Shown here: piece by piece, positions 57,737-64,000 of the stretch
How positions within the stretch are numbered: position 1 is the stretch's first letter
Layout of the letters: each line of letters begins with the position of its first letter
Origin: Peromyscus leucopus
Lineage: Eukaryota; Chordata; Mammalia; Rodentia; Cricetidae
NCBI RefSeq assembly: GCF_004664715.2
Contig: NC_051085.1
Span: forward strand, 23,582,551-23,646,550
Length of the DNA: 64,000 nucleotides
Direction: 5' to 3'
Program-made: the position numbers and the translations under genes
The notes under the pieces: model-generated
The model's input: only the letters and a program-made list of their open reading frames with translations
Told to the model about the DNA's origin: nothing
Database searches by the model: none

Positions 57737-58751
57737 TACGCTTCATAGCCAACCTACTACCACATCTGCTGGCAATATATTTATAATTTGGCCACTTCTT
57801 ACCAGTGCTGTGATCATGGCCTGGTTATCATTTCTTAACCTATACTATGGCAGGAGCTTCCTTCTGGTCTTCTAGCCTTTTTTTCTTGTTTACTCTACAG
57901 TCTATCCACAGCATATCACACCAACAAACATAATTGTTTGCTTGAATGTTCTCTTATGCCTCCTGGCTCCTAAAGTCTTTGCCCTCAGATTTGTGCAGGT
58001 TTGGGTACCGTGTATTGTCATGATGGCACCTGGCTAAAAGTTGGCTCATTGCTCTCAGTTCCAGTGTCTGTGTTTGCAGACACTTATCCTTTCTTCTTTT
58101 GAATATTCCTAGACTCTCATCACTGGCCTCTATGCCTCCACTGTCTCTCTGAGAGTTTTCATCAGAATTTTTACTAAATCAAGTGACTAAATTACTAAGT
58201 TGGGTTCAGTGGTAGAATGCTAGTTTAGTGTTACATGAGGTCTTCTGTTCAATATACACACACTCACCAAATTGATCATGTACTATTTTTGCTCTTCAAA
58301 ACTTTACTCTTTATCCTCAAGACTATTCGTTAGGCTTTTTAGCTTTATTTTCTGAACTTACATTCCACGTACCAGTCGTTTACTGTTACAACAAAACCAC
58401 TTCTTTGAAAATCATTTACCCCTTGAATGCCAAGTTCATACCTGACTTTGTAAGGTTTTCTCTGGTACCTTTCATTCCAAGATGCAACCATACACTTTTG
58501 CAGCTCCCATACACAGTATTTTATTTTCCTAGCATAGGCTTTCTATATAGTGTAGCCAAGATATGACGGGGGTCCTTCTTGTCATTGGATTTTGACGTCT
58601 TTTTGCAGTTGAGGGAACTCCTTTTTACATTTTCTATATCTATTACTGTAGTATTTTATTTATGTGTCTGGCAGCAAATCCACTGTATCCCTTATGATGT
58701 TGATAAAGTTACCGTAACACACTCAAGTTTTACTGAGGAGCCTATCAGTGT
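57737..58751. other. Intergenic, nothing recognised
   Basis: No gene or clear repeat is recognised. Confidence 0.4.
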
Positions 58752-59085
58752 ATTAGTTACTTTTCTATTGCTGTGATAAAACACCAAGGACAAAACAACT
58801 TACGGAAGGAGGTGTTTATTTGGGGCTTACGGTTCCAGAGGGTTAAGGGTCCCATCGCCATCACAGTGAAGAAGCACAGCAGTAGAGAGGCATGGCGACT
58901 GGAGCAAGCTGAGAGCTCATGTTTTAAACTTCAAGCAGAAAGTAGAGAACTTGAAATGGGGTACATTTTTAAGTTCTTAACATTGGTTCCCAATGAGCAA
59001 GGCCACACCTCTTAAGTCTTCCTCAAAGAGTGCCACCCCCTGAGAACCAAGCATTCAAATGCTCCAGTGAAGCCATCACAATCAG
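58752..59085 (+). mobile_element. Rodent 'ttgctgtgaagagacaccatgacc' repeat, copy 5
   Basis: 'gtattagttacttttctattgctgtgataaaacaccaagg ... gtgtttatttggggcttacggttccagaggg ... accaagcattcaaatgctcc'. Confidence 0.75.
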
Positions 59086-59856
59086 ATAACTTTCAATCCA
59101 AAAATCAGTGTGATAGCCTGCATGTAGGCTGATCTTCCTAGTCTTGTTTACTTGGTGGTATCCATATCCATTATACATTGTGTGAAACTCTGAGTTTCTA
59201 AATCTAGCCACACGAGATACTTAAAGAATTTAATAACCAAATTGACAAGGCCATCAGCAAGTGTCGTATAGCTCCTTCACCTTGCTGACTTTTCTTCTCA
59301 ACATTCCTTTAGAACAAGTTCCTCTTTCCATTAGACTTGTTTTTAATATTCTTGGGAGCTTTAATTGTAGCCAACGTTCCTGGCCCACATGAAGTCATGT
59401 CTTTGGAGAAGGTTCTTTCAGCTTAGCTCAACCAGACAGACATACTTATTTGTAAATTTGTAGTCCTCAGTTTATTATTATATTTAAATCATGGCAGAAT
59501 TGATTGAGAGAGAAAGCTGACTCTTCAACTCATTCTCTTTTTTTTTTTTTTTTAATGCACAGAACTTTCTTTACCAGTAGGGAATTATCAGGGTTTGCAG
59601 TGAGGGCCTCAGATTTGTTCTGGGGAGTCTTGAGACCAAGGGATGGGATTTACTGGCATGTGCCTTCATGCCTGTGTAAAATTTTGGCCCTAGGGCATAT
59701 GAAGAGAACTTTTCTTCTCATTGGTTCTCTGTGATGCCCAATCCCTTTTCAGGTGTTGGGTACTCAGCCTGAGACACATGCATGCATGGTTTGGCATTAC
59801 TGTATGAATTCTTTTTTGAGCACTTGTTAACTTTTTAGTTCTTTGATTTTGTGTCC
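59086..59856. other. Intergenic, nothing recognised
   Basis: AT-rich with a T-run at 59539-59554. Confidence 0.4.
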
Positions 59857-60348
59857 TGTAATTAGAGTTTTCCTGCCTTGCCCACAGTCAGGACAAATCT
59901 TTGTCACCCGCCAGTCCCACAGCCGCTCAGACCCAACCAAGTAAACACAGAGACTTATATTGCTTACAAACTGTATGACTGTGGCAGGCTTCTTTCTAAC
60001 TGTTCTTATAGCTTAAATTAATCCATTTCCATAAATCTATACCTTGCCACGTGGCTTGTGGCTTACTGGCATTTTCACATGCTGCTTGTCCTGGCAGGTG
60101 GCTGGCAGTGACTCCTTCTGCCTTCCTGTTCTTTTATTTCTCCTCTCTGTTAGTCCCGCCTATACTTCCTGCCTAGCCACGGCCAGTCAGGTTTTATTTA
60201 TTGACCAATCAGAGCAACTTGACATACAGACCATCTCAGACACCTGCACTCAGGCTTGTGGTCCTAATAATCCTCTATGCGGACCTGCTGGGTAAAGCCA
60301 CGAGGAACCCAAGAACGGGCTCCCACAGGACATACAGAACATCCCACA
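59857..60348 (-). mobile_element. Cricetid mys-like LTR (antisense)
   Basis: Read on the minus strand it starts TGTGGGATGTTCTGTATG and ends ...CTCTAATTACA, with a minus-strand AATAAA ('ttttatttattgacc', near 60191-60205). It matches 48690-49068 and 7297-7620. No internal retroviral region is present; the flanks show no clear duplication. Confidence 0.75.
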
Positions 60349-60354
60349 GCACTT

Positions 60355-60664
60355 TTTTTTTTTGGGGGGGGAGTACAAACTGTAACCACATCCCGCAGCA
60401 GTGTCCTATTAGTCTCATAGCTGAAGTGGCATGTTATAATTACAACACAAACTCCTCTCCTGTTCTTGTGTTCTAATAGACAGCAGTGCCAGGGTCTTCA
60501 CTACTTGTAGAATATCAGTCTTGAAGAAGGAGTCCTTTCTAAGAGGACTGCTGTGTCTCCTTCCCAAATTCCCCATCTTATCAGTTTAGGACACAACGCC
60601 CTTATATAATAAATACTTTGGGGCTCGAGACTGCCACCTTTTTCTAATTCTGGGCTCAGTCTCT
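60355..60664. other. Intergenic; T/G run at 60352-60370
   Basis: A T-run followed by a G-run, then unassigned sequence. Confidence 0.4.
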
Positions 60665-62080
60665 GTCTTAAGGTTTCCATCGCTGTGAAGAGACACCATG
60701 ACCATGGCAACTCTTATCAAGGAAAACATTTCATTGTGTGTGTGTGGGGGCTTACAATTCAGAGGGCCATTATTATCATGGTGAGTAGTATGGCAGTGTG
60801 TGTTGCGGGCAACAGGAACATATCATAAGAACTCAGCTGGTTATGGCAAAGTCACTACCTGGAGGAATCAGGGAATTCCTCCAGAGGAAGCCAAATCCCA
60901 AGGAGTTTTTTGGTGTTACTTGGCTTGTTATATATCATCTGTCTTCTGTTATGAAAATCATGTGTGCCTTCATAGTTTTCCTAATTGACTTTTCCCTAAG
61001 AAGGGCTGACAGTGTGGACTGATCACTCTCTGGACATACACATTCCAGGTATTTGGAGAACAGCCTCAGGAAAGGCTTTCTCTGGAATCAGATATCTCCC
61101 TTAGCCACTTTCAAGGATTACAGGAAACACCACCCAGGTGGGCCCCCAACTTCTGAGGATAACAATGATAACAGCCTACCTGCAAGTCTCCTGACTTAAA
61201 TTCTACAGAGAGACACCACCCAGGGGGCGCCCAACTTCCGAGGACTAACAGTGATAGCAGCCCCACAGGCAAGTCTCCTGACCTAAGGTAAATTCCACAA
61301 AGAGACACCGCCTAGGAGAGGTGGACGTTAAGTAATAGCTTTACACAATTTAGCTCGGACTCTCCCTTTATATACTGGGAATTCCAGGGCATGAGAGGGA
61401 GAAGAGAAAAGAGAGTGGAAGAACTAGACGGGTAAGAACGTGAGAGGAACAAACAGATGAGGAAGAACTAGACTGAAGGGCTAGAAGAGAGTACCAGAGG
61501 AATGAGATGGAAGATGAGGAAGAGACAGATGGGGAAGTACTAGCTGGGTAAGAACAAGCTGAAAAGGGCCTAGATGAGGCAGAATTAAGATGAGAGAATT
61601 AAGATAGAACTTAGAGGGAGTAATAGAGAGACATCAGGCAAGAAAGGAGCTAGACATGAGAACAGAACTGAAGCTGTGTATAAAGGATATTATGCCAGAG
61701 GAATTAAAGCAAGTGGAGTATAGAGCTCGGTGTGCTGAGATTCTATTTCCTGAAAATAGTCCTTGCCGTTAGTAGTTCTCTCTCCTGAGCCCCTGGGATG
61801 TATAATATTAAGGCCGGTCCAGCTAATATTATACAGGAAGTGTGCATGCAGACATGGTACGGGAGAGGTAGCTGAGAGTTCTACATCTGGACTGGCAGGC
61901 AGCAGGAAGAGACAGTGAGCCACTAGGCCTGGCTTGAGCTTTTGAAAACTCAAAGTCCAGCCCCTCACCAGTGACACACTTCCTCCAACAAAGGCCATAC
62001 CTACTTTGACAAAGCCATACCTAATAGTGCCACTCCCTATGAGCTTATGGAGGCAATTACATTCAAACTACCACAGTCAG
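60665..62080 (+). mobile_element. Rodent 'ttgctgtgaagagacaccatgacc' repeat, copy 6, split by an LTR
   Basis: The left part ('tcttaaggtttccatcgctgtgaagagacacc ... gtatggcagtg', to 60798) and right part ('tgcatgcagacatgg ... cctatgagcttatgg ... aaactaccaca', from 61843) together equal the uninterrupted copy at 51890-52228. Confidence 0.8.
60799..61835 (+). mobile_element. Large solo LTR, ERVK-like, with internal tandem repeats
   Basis: The insert begins TGTGTTGCGGGC and ends TATTATACA, and is flanked by GGCAGTG (60792-60798) and GGAAGTG (61836-61842), a 6-7 bp duplication with one mismatch. Inside are two copies of an about 90-bp unit ('agagacaccacccaggggg...caagtctcctgac', around 61120-61320) and a purine-rich VNTR of 'gaggaagaactagac'-like units (61400-61650). 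No viral coding sequence is visible. The strand is uncertain. Confidence 0.65.
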
Positions 62081-63120
62081 ATTGCTGATTACCTACATCT
62101 GTACAACTCTCAAAGTTCTGAGAGAAGCAGTCGCCAGCCACCACCTCAGAGAGAGGAACCTGGGGCCTCCTGCTCATCTGTGACTAATGAACTCTAAGCA
62201 TCTAACAGTGATAGTGGGCCAGAATAGTCTGCTTCCCATATTGAAAATCGTGGCAAGACGGGGAAGATGTTGTATGATATTGGGGAAACCCAGACTACCT
62301 GTTAAGGTTCTTGGTCTCATTAATAAAAGAATTGAAGGACAGGCAAAAAAAAAAAAAAAAACAAAAAAAAAAACCCAAAAACAAAAAGCAGAAGCTTGAG
62401 GACAAAAAAGGGAGCTCAAACAGAAGCCTGACTATTGACATTTCAAAAGAAAACTTACAGGCAAGTTGTAAGTCTTGAAGCCACACAGATGAGAAAGGAG
62501 GTCTGCCACATGGAGACAGGCAATCACACGCTTGGGAGAGGAGCTTTAGGCAAAGAGCAAAGTAGCTCAAAGCATTTGTTAAAGAGAGTTTAAAAGCATA
62601 CTTAAGCTCTGGCCACCACCTAAAAGAAAAAGAAAGAAAGAAAAAAAGAATAGTTATATCCTTTTAAGTCAGGACCCAGAAAGGCAGGTAGACCCAGCAG
62701 AATGTCCTGGCAGCTGGTTCGCAGGGACTGCACCAGGGAGTGGGAATTCTGGGAAGGCAAAGTATATACATCTCCTTGACTGCAGGTAAGCCCTCATCCT
62801 TGCTCCATAAAGGATTTTCAGGTGTAGCCTGTTGGGGTAAAAGCACCCACAGTCATGTAAGTAAACCGTCACGGATGCTCTTGAAAACTCAGTAGTAAAC
62901 TCATTGTTTTCCTAGAGTGAGTTTTGGTGATATTGTGCCTTGATTGTTTCTTGGTATTTTGGGAGACAGGGTAGATGTTGCTTACATGCACCTTGTGAAG
63001 GAATTTTAGCAACACTAACAAACGCAAATCTCTCTCTTTTAAAGCAGGAATTCTCATTAAAACAAATCAAAAACTTTCTCATGCCATTTATTGACCCCAT
63101 GCAATAGGCTATATTTTGAA
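62081..63120. other. Intergenic; A-rich tract at 62344-62392
   Basis: An AAAAC-type tract at 62344-62392 and (GAAA)n at 62624-62650; otherwise nothing recognised. Confidence 0.4.
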
Positions 63121-63124
63121 GTGT

Positions 63125-63300
63125 AAATATTATTACACCTAATCCTTGTAACAGTCATTTGTAGGCAGCAATATTCCAGGCTTTATAAGAAAACAGAGGC
63201 TCCGAGATCTTACAAAATTTGCTAAGATCACAGGGATGATAAATGGTGGAACTGAGGTTTGAGTTATGAGGGTTACCACACTTGGACTGTTTTGAGCACT
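63125..63300 (+). mobile_element. MIR SINE (weak)
   Basis: 'acacctaatccttgtaacag ... aagaaaacagaggctccgagatc ... ttgctaagatcacagggatgataaatggtggaactgaggtttgag' follows the MIR order. Confidence 0.6.
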
Positions 63301-63429
63301 ACCACTATGCATTGACTGTTTCTGACACATGGTGCTCTTGAAAAGTTTTTTGCAAAAATCACAAAAAGTACACTCAATGTTAAAGCCTGGTGCAGGCGAG
63401 GCCTAGCATTTTGGATAGGTAGAGGAGTC

Positions 63430-63990
63430 TACACAGAACAGTGAACTTCCGGTCCAGTTCTGAGTTGGGTTGAGCAGGGAGTCGGAAGTACTCCAAGTGG
63501 AGCATCACCGGGAACTGCGAGGGACGACGGCGGCCGGGCCCCCCTAAAACAGGGCACCTCTCCCAAAAGAAGCGTCTCAAGGAAGCGCGGCCTCCGGGAA
63601 CCGCAGGATCTAGTTCCGCCGGCTACTCCCACTCAACCCGAACCCGGACCCCGGGAGGGAGGTGTGCCAGGGCGGCGCGCTCCAGGCCGAGCTTCCGCTT
63701 CCGGCCCCCCGGGCTCCGCCTCAGCGGAAACTCGGCTCCGGGGACGAGAAAGAGGGGGGACCCGCGTTAGCCGCGCAGGCGCACGGCAGCCTCTGCCATG
63801 GCGCTGCCGGGCTCCTTGAATAGGTATCTGCTGCTCATGGCACAGGAGCATCTGGAGTTCCGCCTGCCGGTGAGCCGTCCTGGGGTGCCTGACGCGGCGG
63901 CTCGCACACCGGCTTCGGGGGTCGGGGGGCAGCCGCGCCCGCGTGCGCATGGGTTGGGGCGGGGGTGAGGTCGTCGGTGGGACTGAGCTA
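63430..63990. promoter_or_regulatory. Trmt11 CpG island and promoter
   Basis: A CpG-rich block contains ETS-like CTTCCGG boxes (at 63446 and 63696) and an NRF1-like GCGCAGGCGC (63773-63782) just before the ATG. No TATA box is present. This is a typical housekeeping promoter. Confidence 0.8.
63798..63869 (+). CDS. Trmt11: TRMT11 exon 1 (tRNA guanine-N2 methyltransferase 11, partial)
   Basis: The exon has 24 codons, MALPGSLNRYLLLMAQEHLE then FRLP, with donor gtgagc at 63870. The peptide matches the N-terminus of TRMT11 (LNRYLLLMAQEHLEFRLP is conserved with human as I recall it). TRMT11 is the catalytic subunit that, with TRMT112, forms N2-methylguanosine at position 10 of cytosolic tRNAs; its THUMP and methyltransferase domains lie beyond the window. 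The ATG has a good Kozak context (gccATGG). The gene order Ncoa7-Hint3-Trmt11, all on one strand, supports the call. Confidence 0.93.
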
Positions 63991-64000
63991 TCTCAGGCAA

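Noticed and set aside
1..64000. CRISPR arrays, bacterial operons, tRNA or rRNA genes
   Set aside because: Regular repeats are microsatellites or SINEs; tRNA-like pieces are ID and B2 SINE heads, not tRNA genes.
63633..64000. Minus-strand frames of 77-105 codons over Trmt11 exon 1
   Set aside because: They are antisense shadows in CpG-rich DNA; the plus-strand exon has a conserved start and donor.

Overview
The window is nuclear DNA from a muroid rodent, most likely a cricetid (vole, hamster or deer-mouse type). The evidence is spliced vertebrate genes with GT-AG introns, two CpG-island promoters, and dense B1, B2, B3/B4 and ID SINEs. Many B1 copies carry the 'aaaggcgcaaagctacacag' variant, and several LTRs look like the mys-type repeats common in cricetids; the species-level inference rests on recall, not on a search. 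There is no prokaryotic or viral operon, CRISPR array or gene cluster.

Three same-strand (+) genes are present in the order known for human 6q22 and mouse chromosome 10. (1) Ncoa7, 3' part: one exon of the long form (4921-5142), an internal alternative first exon (11253-11327), and five shared exons (12496-12630, 14226-14378, 20061-20156, 20559-20632, 20948-21083) that encode the TLDc domain. The internal first exon predicts a complete 222-residue short isoform, and a consensus ISRE lies at 11114-11125, 128 bp upstream of its ATG. (2) Hint3, complete: five exons from 45333 to 52962, 180 residues, HIT motif in exon 4, CpG-island promoter. (3) Trmt11: only exon 1 (63798-63869), with its CpG-island promoter; the gene continues beyond the window.

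Layout: 1-4.9 kb is Ncoa7 intron with an L1 ORF2 fossil. 5-21.7 kb is the Ncoa7 3' half with its SINE-rich introns. 21.7-44.7 kb is an intergenic stretch holding L1, L2, MIR, LTR, SINE and microsatellite sequence and an RPL23A-like pseudogene remnant. 44.7-54 kb is Hint3. 54-63.4 kb is intergenic, with repeated copies of one rodent repeat and two LTRs. 63.4-64 kb is the Trmt11 promoter and exon 1.

The genes do not form a pathway. Ncoa7 TLDc proteins act at the vacuolar ATPase and endosomes, HINT3 is a nucleotide hydrolase of the histidine-triad family, and TRMT11 is a tRNA guanosine methyltransferase subunit. The most interesting signal is the interferon-type promoter placed inside Ncoa7. The rest of the interest lies in repeat archaeology, such as nested LTR/SINE insertions with exact target-site duplications. 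I found no convincing undescribed system.
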